This document shows, piece by piece, positions 36,440-48,200 of a stretch of 64,000 bases of DNA; position 1 is the stretch's first letter, and each line of letters starts with the position of its first letter. Under the pieces are notes generated by a model. That model searched no databases. It was not told where the DNA came from and saw only the letters and a program-made list of their open reading frames with translations. The stretch lies in the NCBI RefSeq assembly GCF_037975245.1, contig NC_092582.1:4248501-4312500 (forward strand), read 5' to 3'. The translations under genes were made by a program, and so were the position numbers. Source of the DNA: Apostichopus japonicus (lineage: Eukaryota; Echinodermata; Holothuroidea; Aspidochirotida; Stichopodidae).

Positions 36440-36493
36440 AACTGGGGGAGGGGAAGGAGAGAGGAGACGAGGAAGGGGGAGAGGGAAGGGGGT
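36440..36493. repeat. Purine-rich G tract region
   Basis: Over 50 bases of almost pure G and A (GGGGGAGGGGAAGGAGAGAG and on) that could adopt G-quadruplex or triplex structures. C and G homopolymers nearby at 36196 and 36310 add to the pattern. Confidence 0.6.
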
Positions 36494-38137
36494 ATCGAGT
36501 GGTAGAGGTATGAGTATCAGGTCGAGAGTACCTTTCCCTACTATGTGGGACCTTGATGGAAGGGATGTAAATTAATTCCAAGATTTATAATTCTCAAAAA
36601 AGGTCGTCTCCAAAACACTATATTGAAGGTGATATAGCAAAGAGATCTTTGATTCTTATTAGAAGGGAAGAATAGATAATGTTTTTTTCTTTTCTGAGAA
36701 AGAGGACGACAAAAAACCCATCTTGTAACACCTCCTTTATTATTCATAACACAATCAATAGTATCATATTCCAAATATTTATCATCCAGTTTAAATCAAC
36801 ATTTCTCAGTTATATCATATTTTTTCTTCACTTTTTTTTTAAAACATTTTTTCTGCAGAAACTCAAAAAGAAAATGAAACAAAATCATTTCAGAATTTTT
36901 GGTGTCAGGTCCATAGCCAGCAGCCGTCAGAGGAATGGCAACTTTTCAAAGTCTCCTAGAAACACTAGCTGCCAGCTTTTTCGATGCCTATGACTGAAGG
37001 GTTTAATTTGTGGAGTTCCTACATTATATATAATCAAACATGTCAGACTGAATATGCTTGGAAAGCTCCTTTAACTGTTCGCTAACAAGGGGTTGTAAAG
37101 AGTCACTTAACAGCGTTGTCAAGTAGTGGTTACCGGTTATTCCACAGAATTGATGGCAGGGGAAATACTTCACGGAGGCGTCCAAGCCACTTCACCTTTT
37201 GAATTTGGAGACCGGCGTGGTGACTCACTTCAACATCGATGTGATGAATTCGGCAAGGACGGCTCTCTCTTGGTCAACTCAGACCCTTAACATGAACAAA
37301 TTTATTTTCCACTTTGTGTAGTAACTTTGATATGAATACTTTTTGAACAGATACAATGATGAAGAGAGGGGTGCGGGCGGGGGGGGGGGGGATGCCTGTA
37401 TAGTAGATTCTTCTGCCTCCATTTTGAAGGAAAACACAAGCTTTTTAATAATTTAGTCAACACAAGTGATTACTTGATCCGATGAATGGAAATAACTTTC
37501 TACAATCAGAAAATCAGAATTATGATTGATAATCAACTCACGACAATTAACAACTGGGAAAGGAAATTTGATTTCTAAGGTTTATTTTAAATAATTTAAA
37601 TATTGTTATGACAGTTTACATGAGCTATATCTCATTAACAGCTAATTAAGAATGAAACAGAACAAAAATGCTTAACGATGAAATAGCTGTTAAAACAATT
37701 CTTTTTGAGTTCACCAATGAATCTAAAGAAGGGCTCACTATAACAAGGTCTCATTAAGTGTTTGTAGAGTTCAACTATCGAAAATAACTGAACCACATAT
37801 TACAGGGATGATTAAGCATTCATAACTTTATGATGCAGTTTTTTAAGGTTTTTATGGATTGTGTTTCTAAAAACAATCCTTAATACATTATCTGTGTACA
37901 AAGACTGTTACACATCCGCCCAATACTGGACTTTAGCTAGAGTAAAAAACATATACATTGCATCATATATGGGGGACTTGTTGAAAATAAACAATTGCTG
38001 AGAACTGTTTTTTTCGATCATAAGTAACCTGTTAAACGTAAGTATTTTGCAACTGATTACAACAACAATAACAAAATAAAGAAAAGAGAAAAGAATACAA
38101 CTAACTACAGGACCCACTAATCACACACTTTGAAAAC

Positions 38138-38765
38138 AAGACGACCAATGAATCTGATCTTTGTACAGACTAAGAATTGAAGAGCCTCCTATAAGAAAAA
38201 AAAATGAAAAAAAACAACAACAATAACCCATTGTTACCTTCAGCCTACTGGTCTATTGCCCTAAACAGGTTTATGGTTTAGACTCTTGTAAAAGACAACC
38301 AATGAATCTGATATTTGTACAGACTAAGAATTGAAGAGCCTCCTATCATAAAACAAAGGGAAAAAAAAAAAACAAAACAACAATAACCCATTGTTACCTT
38401 CAGCCTACTGGTCTATTGCCCGAAACAGGTTTATGGTTCAGACTCTTGTAAAAGACAACCAATGAATCTGATATTTGTACAGACTAAGAATTGAAGAGCC
38501 TCCTATCATAAAACAAAGGGAAAAAAAACAAACAAAACAACAATAACCCATTGTTACCTTCAGCCTACTGGTCTATTGCCCGAAACAGGTTTATGGTTCA
38601 GACTCTTGTAAAAGACGACCAAAGAATCTGATATTTGTACAGACTAAGAATTGAAGAGCCTCCTATCATAAAACAAAGGGAAAAAAAACAAACAAAACAA
38701 TAATAACCCATTGTTACCTTCAGCCTACTGGTCTATTGCCCTAACAGGTTTATGGTTAAGCCTCT
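38138..38765. repeat. Four tandem units of about 160 bp downstream of ACADM
   Basis: The anchor TTGTACAGACTAAGAATTGA occurs at 38161, 38315, 38475 and 38635 (periods 154, 160, 160). Units end in CAGCCTACTGGTCTATTGCC and contain an A-rich tract of variable length. Copies two to four are nearly identical, implying recent expansion. It lies about 0.4 kb past the ACADM stop codon, possibly inside the 3' UTR. Confidence 0.9.
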
Positions 38766-39210
38766 TGCAAAAACCAAATTTAGTTTCTGATAAAACTTGG
38801 TCACACTTAACTTAAGGGTAAGTATATGCAAATTTCAACCGCATTGTAATTGTGGACCGTTGAAATCCATATTACGAATTCATGTGGTGGCTGTCACAGC
38901 ATGACAGTACTCCAGTCAAACTCCATTTTGCATTGCAAACCATACATCTACCCCTGTAAATGTCCCGCATTACTTAAGTTTTGCACACAAAGAAATATCC
39001 CCCAAAGAAAACAAATAATGAAAAAATATATGTTTTGAGCATTTTTTTAAAGACACACCAACATATGACAAGCAATATGGTTTGTATGAACCAACTTTCC
39101 ATCCTGACCCCTCTCTACCAAATAGTAAAAGATGGTTTAATTATTTGTTTTGTACATACACAAAGACATTTTGTTCTTTTTGTTGTTGTAATTTTTCACT
39201 GTCTAGAGAT

Positions 39211-39291
39211 CTAGCTCCATCTTTCTCTTGCACGGCTCAGCATCTCACGAGATATGATGACCCTTTGGATTTGGGCTGTTCCTTCATAAAT
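39211..39291 (-). CDS. ACADM: ACADM exon 11: catalytic glutamate and stop
   Basis: Acceptor AG is at 39292-39293; stop TAG is at 39211-39213. [20 protein letters not shown] precedes ARERWS. The glutamate of IYEGT is the catalytic base that removes the alpha proton. The exon is separated from exon 10 by an intron carrying the 48-bp array. Confidence 0.95.
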   Translation of the reverse strand: MYEGTAQIQRVIISREMLSRARERWS

Positions 39292-42200
39292 CTGAAAAGA
39301 AATAGAAAGTTGGAGGGAGATGAAACTAAGATTTACAACTGAAACTTGAACAGAGTACGAGATAACGAGGTATTCATGACTGAAACATTAACAGTGTAGG
39401 AGACAATAAAGAGTGTGACCTGAACTATCTAGCACTTGTACTCTTTAGTGAGTCCTACTGCACACCAACCAGCCTTCAGCACTGGGGTTATCCCGGTTAA
39501 AATTTCAAATAAAAGGGCACACCGTGTCGTGATTTTTCTTAAAACAAAACCCTGCTCGTGTAAGCTTTTAGAAACAAGTGTTTGATAAAGACAATATTTG
39601 GTTTACATAGACTGGCAGAGAGAAGATTGGGATCAAGAAATTATATGTGATCGGGTAAAGGCCAAATTCTGAACGGCTGTCCAGTCGCCCAAGACGACCA
39701 AACTTCTGCTCGAACGACCAAAATCAGCTTTGGAGGTTGTCTGGCGATGTCTCGTTGTATACAACAAATTCAGATTGCATCGTAAATCAATAAACCCCAA
39801 ATAGGAAAAATGAAAAATATCACCATCTATCCTTTTAGAGATCTCCAAAAGGATAGATGGCGATATTTATCATCAGAAATAAAGAAATAAAAAAGTTGCT
39901 GAGCTATGAACCACCTGAAGGGGAATATTACTGACCCAAAGCTAGTGTTCTGTTCACCAAACCAACCCATCTCTCCTACAGTGTAAATACTGGTGTTCTA
40001 TTCACCAAACCTTCAAATCTCTCCTACAGTGTACATATTGGTGTTCTATTCACCAAACCTACACATCTCTCCTACAGTGTACATATTGGTGTTCTATTCA
40101 CCAAACCTTCAAATCTCTCCTACAGTGTACATATTGGTGTTCTATTCACCAAACCTACACATCTCTCCTACAGTGTACATATTGGTGTTCTATTCACCAA
40201 ACCTTCAAATCTCTCCTACAGTGAACATATTGGTGTTCTATTCACCAAACCTACACATCTCTCCTACAGTGTACATATTGGTGTTCTATTCACCAAACCT
40301 TCAAATCTCTCCTACAGTGAACATATTGGTGTTCTATTCACCAAACCTACACATCTCTCCTACAGTGAACATATTGGTGTTCTATTCACCAAATCTGCAC
40401 ATCTCTCCTACAGTGTACATATTGCTGTTCTATTCACCAAACCTTCAAATCTCTCCTACAGTGAACATATTGGTGTTCTATTCACCAAACCTACACATCT
40501 CTCCTACAGTGAACATATTGGTGTTCTATTCACCAAATATGCACATCTCTCCTACAGTGTACATATTGCTATTCTATTCACCAAACCTACACATCTCTCC
40601 AACGGTGTACATTTTGCTGTTCTATTCACCAAACCTACACATCTCTCCTACAGTGTACATATTGCTGTTCTATTCACCAAACCTTCAAATCTCTCCTACA
40701 GTGTACATATTGGTGTTCTATTCACCAAACCTACACATCTCTCCAACGGTGTACATTTTGCTGTTCTATTCACCAAACCTACACATCTCTCCTACAGTGT
40801 ACATATTGCTGTTCTATTCACCAAACCTTCAAATCTCTCCTACAGTGTACATATTGGTGTTCTATTCACCAAACCTACACATCTCTCCTACAGTGTACAT
40901 ATTGCTATTCTATTCACCAAACCTACACATCTCTCCTACAGTGTACATATTGCTATTCTATTCACCAAACCTACACATCTCTCCAACGGTGTACATTTTG
41001 CTGTTCTATTTACCAAACCTACACATCTCTCTCCTACAGTGTACATATTGGTTATTCTTTGTTATTTTGCTACATTTTTCCGATAAACGAATTTGCTGTC
41101 AGACAACCAAAACGTATAACCTGCCTGTCCTTAAAAATCCGAATTGTTCTTCACTAAGAATAATTTCCTCAAAGTTATCACATTTCTTAATAGATACCCT
41201 GTGATCCTTCTGCGACACCAACCTGATAAATCTTGGCATCTCTCATGAGCTTCTCCACCGGGTAGTCGCTGTTGAAGCCATTCCCGCCAAAGACTTGTAC
41301 CGCATCGGTGGCGCACTTGTTTGCGATGTCCGCCGCGAAGGCCTTTGCGATGGAGGCAAAGTATGTGTTCCTGTTACCCTGGTCGATCTCCCAGGCCGAG
41401 CGCTGGGTGAGGAGACGAGCTGCCTCCACATTGATGGCCATGTCCGCCAGAATGAATCCCACGGCCTGGAACTGAGGAATTAATGAGAAAAAAACGGATG
41501 TATTTCACAACATAATTAACATGCGATAGCATTATGATTTGATAAATGTGTGATGTTTTATTAACCTAGTTGTGAGTTAAGAATCCCGATAAGTTGACCT
41601 CTCTAGTACCACAGTAGATAATTTCTAAGCAGAGTAAATACTTGGTTATCATTGTGTTTCTGTAACACTGGCAACTCTCTCCACAAACAAGCTGAAAATC
41701 ACAAAATTAATTAAAAGTGAAGAACAATGTCCCATTCCTCAAAGTATTCTATGAACACAATGGATTATAGAGAATCTTTCATTGTAATAAGAATGTCAAA
41801 TTTCAATAGTAATAATACTAAATGATAATAATAATAAAATGATGATGATGATCATAATAATAATTATAATAATAATAAATACTGTACCATGAACAGTATC
41901 TTCACAAAAGACACTGATATTAAAATTCCAATGTAGCACAAAGAATCAAGATGTCTTATATTAATTTCCAAAATTTGAACATTATGATGAATCAGCTGAT
42001 ATATCCGTTGGGCTAATTTTATGGTTACGTGACAGTGATGAAATTACAGTATTACTGATCATCCCGATAAAAATCAGTTGATGGGATTTTTTTGTAGTTT
42101 TTATTATTACTCATATTTATTCATGATACATTTGACCTGTCATGACTGTGTGGTGGAATATGGTTGCATGATGATGTAAACATGAACAAAACCAGGCCAT

Positions 42201-45200
42201 TTAGATATTTCTGAAGCAAGTTTAGCATTTTTTGGGGAAATGAATCAGATAAAAAAAATGGTCCAGATAACAGTATTTCCTCTTAAGCTTTGAAGTTAAT
42301 ATCTCTCTTTATCTTTTTAAAAGAGGATGGCCTTCTGCATGAACCAAACATCCATTGAGAGGCATGAGCAAAACTTAGGTATCATTAATACTTGAATAAT
42401 AAAACATCTTGAACGTGATTCTCATATTTGAGATGCAGTATCCTGAGAAACAGGAAAGCAACTTAGTTTCATCAGCAAAACTTTGAACTGATGCAAAAAT
42501 GGCGATGTACTCTTTTGAGAACATCCTTAAATTCAGAGGAAAGTTGATAGTTTGTCACTGATTGAAATGAAGTGATCGTTATGATAATACATATTAGCTA
42601 TGTACACTAAATCCCGGAGGACACAAAACTCTTATCAAATAAAACCTTTCACAGCAGTCCATCACAATGAATAACTAGCATGGTGTCATGTGACTGAAGA
42701 TTGTCTTTCATTGGATGAAGGAAGTATGCTATTGTAATAACAACAAAAGAGTGCAAGAAGCAAGAACGTAAAATAAAAATTAATGTCATATAAATCTGAA
42801 ACAAAGTAAAGACTTGAAACTCTTCCCTCCTTCCCTGCTGTCAATACCAATAAAGATTTTGATACGGATTGCATTTTCTGTTGGTTTAGCTTGTTTCCAA
42901 TTGAGCAACCCGCCCCCCCTACACCCTCCCTCCCCCACTCTCCACAACAAGTTTCCTTTAACAAATCTTGTCTTTTTTCAAACTTTCACTGCCTAAGTTT
43001 AACATTCAGTTTTACCATTTCCAGGCATTGTCTAACCTCTCTGACCTCTTCTGTCGCAACTCAAAGAAATTGCATCTTATTCACTTTTAAGATGGCATTT
43101 TATGGCGATGTCCAAATCATGTTGATGGAGTGAGGATAAGTTATGAACCTTATCATAAATCTCCATAATGAAAATAATTCAAAATGGATGACTTTATTGA
43201 AGCAGCATACATGTAGCAAACATTGTTGAAAGTCCACATTTTTCAGGAAGCAACTGGGTGGCAGTATTCGAGGGGGATGAGAAAATGCATTTGAAAATAA
43301 CCCTGTTCAGCTTACCTCTTCATGAGTAATGACCCAATTCCTGCAAACAATCATACTAAAGTCATCACTGAACTACATAAAGCAATGCACAACACTGTTC
43401 ATAATTTCCTAAATAATTTTAAAAATGGTTACCACAATGGTACTTTTGTAATAACCTATATAAACACCAGATTACAACGCACCTCAGATTGATTCAGAAC
43501 ATTTGTGATAAATCTGCTTTGTATTTGAATCAATCAATTTTGGTTTGGAATTAAGTGTGCTTAACACTAAAAATATCAACACCATCTCCAAGACTAGAAC
43601 ATCTGCCATAGAATGGAATATTTTAACTAATCTGTAATTGGTCAATACATTTATTTGGTAGGTTTAAAAAATGGGTAAAATGTCATCAATGCAATCATAT
43701 TTTAGGCAATATGTTTTTAGACCAGAGTGTGGGTTCAGATACAGTACGTAGCTTTATTACCATGAGATAAATCAATAACCTTTATCAGGGTCAACATATC
43801 ATCGCTTAGTCTCTGCTACATGAAAGACTAAAAAGAGAACAAACAGGTCTAAGCCATCTCTTATAATTGATCTTATCAGTGAATAAAAGGTTCAAAGAAT
43901 GTTTCAGAAGGGCAGGGCAAGGGAAGGGCAAGCAAAGACATGTCTTGAAATGGGCAAAACCCCTGGGTTGGGAAGAAATCATCATGAGTAGCCATCAGGT
44001 GCCAATTTGGAATTACCATTTCTTTACCCTGACAGCCAACCACCCACCCCCCCCCCCGCCCCCCCAAAAAAAAAACACAGAAGGGAGAAACGGTTTTAGA
44101 TATATTAAAATGTTGTTTACCTCAGAGATTTTCTTTCCGAATGCTGTTCTCTCCAATGAATATTTGGTTGCTTCGTCCATTGCTCTTTGAGCCAAACCAA
44201 CGGCCCCAGCAGCAACCTGTTGTTTTGAGGAAACAAGGACATTGTTATCTATTTGATATGATACGACCCAAATACACCAGACAGGACCCAATAAGTTAAG
44301 ATACCCCAACTGATGTCATGAATTTATCCAATGCCTTCACCACTCAAAACTGACATAATTTAATCAAGTTAAGCTGCAAAAACCCAGTTTCTAGATTAGT
44401 CACTGAAGTTACTCAAGGAACTCTGATGTCGAGTTTTAAGGATGACCTGAGAAATAACTAATTTCCGAATGGTACAGATCCTCCTCCAGTTCAAGTCACC
44501 TAAACTGTACCACTTTAATTGTTTTGAAAAATTAACCCTTCAAACAGTCAAGGTGCTTGGTTGTACCAGTATAACAAAGAAGCTACTCTCCATGTATAAA
44601 ATCTAGTTTGATACAAATATGTACCAAACTTACCATGTTTGTTTTGTTTTGAGATATTGAAAATATGTGGCCACCCAAATTTGACATTTAACCCTAATTT
44701 ATACTAAGGCCATGAACTTCCTTCACCCCTCTGGCCTCATATAGCTTCCACAGAAATACTCAATTTAGAAAATTCTTTCTGACATTTTTATTTGTGTGGG
44801 TCGGGAACGACCAAACTGGAAAGCTTCAGACAGACATAGTAATGTAGGATCTTGCTAAAAGGATAGAAACCAATCATCTAAATTAGTTCATCTCACTTCC
44901 AAAAGGTCACCAAATCAGTTACATGCAAAACTTATGGTAAACGCTTAATACTAATAACCATCTACTGTATGGTACTTACAGGTGGCCTGGTCTTATCAAA
45001 GGCCCCCATAGCTATCTTGAACCCGGCACCCTGTACCGCCAGAACATTTTCCTTTGGAATTCGGACATCTGTGAAAGTGATCCCTCTTGTGTCTGAAGCT
45101 CTCTGTCCCATGTTCCATTCCTATAGAAAATGGCAAAAAGAAAACAGAAAGGAGGAAAACACCTGCATCAGTCGTTGGCTATTGACAATGCATCAATTCT

Positions 45201-48200
45201 TGATCTGGACAAATTGACAATGCAACCATTGTTCTTCTTGACTAATGAAAATGAAACCATTCTTGTTTGTGACTACTCGCAACGCAAATTATCATCTTGA
45301 GCAAAGGCAATAGAATCAGTGGTGCTATTAGCTAACGACGCTGCAACCATTCTTGTTCTTAACTAATAACGATGCAACCAATCGTGTTCTTGACTAATGA
45401 CAATGCAACCATTGTTTTTCTGGACTCGTAGCGATGCAACCATTGTTGTTCTTGACTCATACAAGGCAACCATTGTTGTTCTTGATAAATGACAATGCAA
45501 CAATTGTTGTTTTTGACAAATGACACTTCAACCATTCTTGTTCTTGACTAATGACAATGCACCCATTGTTGTTCTTGACTCATACAAGGCAACCATTGTT
45601 GTTCTTGACAAACGAAAATGCAACCATTGTTTTTCTTTACAAACAAAACTGCAAACATTGTTGTTCTTGACAAATACAATGCAACCATTGTTTTTCTTGA
45701 CTCATGACAATGCTATCATTGTTGTTCTTGAACTCAAGACAATTGACTTACACAATTCAGATTTTAACTTAATCGATGAATCAATAAAGCCTTCCTGTCC
45801 ACCCACCTTTCTACCTGGCTCTACTCCAGGCCAATCTCTCTCCACGATAAAACCGGTGAATTCTTTGGCCTTGGTCGGACACTGGAGAGGGTTGTCATCG
45901 GTTCGAGCCAGCACAAAGTACCAGTTGGCCTTGCCTCCGTTGGTGATCCACATTTTACTACCGTTGAGGATGTATTCGTCTCCCTTCTTGACCGCTCGGG
46001 TCGCAATTCCGGACACATCGGATCCTGCTATGGGTTCAGTCACACCATATGCCTGGAGGTGAAAAAAGAGGTGATGCCTTCATCAGAATGTCCCATACAA
46101 AATGCCAAAGCCTCCAAAGGATAAAGTCTCCTATTCCGATATCTTTTGATTCAACCAACTCTTCTTGAGTTTGTTAAGAAATATTTGCATAACAATCATT
46201 GGCAGACCTGTCGTTGTATACAAAACCAGCTGCATACTTAATGACCAAAGAAAAGCAAGCAAAATTAAGTCACCCCCCTCGTCAACCTCCCCCCCCACCC
46301 ACCCCCATAAAAGTGCAATCTAACATCATAGATTAGAAAATAAAATAATAATCACATAAATGGTTTATTTGATGGATAAACAAGAGCCATGTGATCCCTT
46401 ACAAACTTGAAGGAAAATTAAATTTTCACCTACCAACTACCAAGGAATGCAATATAGATCTGTTTTCAAGATGTTCATGACATTCAAATACAAAGTTACG
46501 CATTGCTGATGCAAGTATGAAATATGAAAGGTAATCAAAGATGACCATAAAATTAAAAAAAAGAAAGAAGAAGACTTACACACATCAGAGGGGCTTCCAT
46601 CATACGGCCGAGGTATTTCTTCTTTTGTTCATGATTTCCTGCCAAGATTACCGGCATTTGCTGATGATGGGAGGGAGGAAAGGAGAAACCGTTAAAACAA
46701 AAACTATTAACTACTTGCATGTGTACAATCATGTCACTCACTATCACATTTGAAACTAGATCTGAATTCGGGTATGGTTGTTTGGTTAAGTTAATTAATT
46801 ATTGAGGCAGGATGAGGTCTATATTCCACTAAGGAACAATACTAAGGTCTGTGATGGTCATAATTACCACCATACCTATTTCTCCTTTAATTACCCTCAT
46901 GCTCATTTATTCTCATCCTAGCAAATTTTCAAGAATTTTTTTCTGGCTGGCCTTACCTTTTGGTCTTCCAAACAGCAGATTTGGTTGTCCGAAAAAATGT
47001 AGCAAAATAACAATGACCAATATGAACATTGTAGGAGAGATGTGTAGGTTTGATGAATAGAACACATATATGTACACTGTATGAGAGATGTGTAGGTTTG
47101 ATGAATGGAACACCAACTCTTGGGGTGTTTCCAATTTATCATTTTACCTATTTGGAGGTATTTAGTTACATTGCAATATCAATTTGATGTAAACAACTAG
47201 TAATCCATCGGACCACCTCCCAAGCTGATTTTGGTTATCCAAACAGAAATTTGATTGTCTTGGATAACCGTAAATATTTGTCCTGCTCATGTTGTCACTT
47301 ATCAATAACTTAAAAAGTAAACATTCTGATAAACTAATGTTACCATGGAAATGGAAGTTTTTTGCAAACAAACAGTCCAAGACAGCGACATTGGAACAAT
47401 TCTCTCCCATTCGTTCTCCAACTACAAAATCTTTTATGCATTTTTTAAAGCAAGTGGCTGAAAATGTGATATTGTCGGCCCGATCTTATTGTATTGCTGA
47501 TAGCAAAGGCAGATAAAACAATAGATTTACCCCCAGAGAATTAGCCTCTATGGCCGTCTGGATTCCTGTACAACCGTAGGCCATTTCTTCTGTAACGATG
47601 CAAGCATCAAGAATGCCCAACCCAAGGCCACCTGAAAGACGGAGAGCAAAAAATTATGTGGAACAAATATTAAACATATCTGAAATGTCATAATTACTAT
47701 TGAATTCAATTGTCTGTTAAATAAATCTGTGGGCAAAAGCTTGCCTCGTAGCCAAGAATGTTGGACACAATTGTCAAATTGACTGAATAAGTAAGTATAG
47801 TGTTTTAGATCAGTAATCTAGATCTAACACAACCAACAGAAAAAGAAAGTCATTAGGACACAAAACCTTATTCCTGTGACTTCAAAAATCTCAATTCCTC
47901 CAAGATAGGTTCAACAAATTGTTTACAGTAATTACTATTTTGTGCTACAGGCTCCAAAATTTAGGCTTTTGACTAGCCTACTTGTAGGTGCCAGTGGAAT
48001 TGGCTACTTGCCAGTAGCAAACAAGATGCATTGATAATCTTTCTGCCAATAGACATTAGGAACATTAACACATGGTAAGTCGGTTAACGATAGTTAGTAA
48101 CAATACTGACATATATCAATGGTTTTATTATGCGTATGGAATGGTCTATTTGGAAGGAAGAGCGCCATGACCCGGATAGGGTCATCGGGGCCCCGGTGCA

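Larger units (their letters stand above)
29854..39210. other. Convergent intergenic region between Lhx6/8 and ACADM
   Basis: Both neighbours point inward, so it holds the 3' UTRs of both genes plus spacer. Supported contents are an inverted-terminal-repeat element at 32281-33135, a purine-rich tract at 36440-36493, G homopolymers (30473, 31171-31201, 36196, 37379) and the 160-bp tandem repeat at 38138. No coding exon was recognised; the short open frames here look random. Confidence 0.7.
39691..41110 (+). mobile_element. Dispersed element D1 containing an expanded 48-bp array
   Basis: About 30-base direct repeats (GACCAAACTTCTGCTCGAAC type) lie at 39691-39721 and 41080-41110. Between them are a leader with CCCCAAATAGGAAAAATGAA and the 48-bp array. 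A shorter inverted relative (D2) at 46959-47259 has the same parts in the same order. No coding gene is present. It lies in ACADM intron 10. Confidence 0.7.

Noticed and set aside
39943-41060. Direct-repeat array resembling CRISPR
   Set aside because: Units are contiguous without unique spacers, the host is a eukaryote and no cas genes are present.
39993-41204. 403-codon plus-strand open frame with a 16-residue repeat
   Set aside because: It is the translation of the 48-bp minisatellite; the period is a multiple of three, so stops are avoided by construction. No start context or splice support was seen, and it lies antisense in an ACADM intron.
45520-46062. 180-codon plus-strand open frame
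   Set aside because: The first part is the 30-bp array and the rest is antisense to ACADM exon 7.
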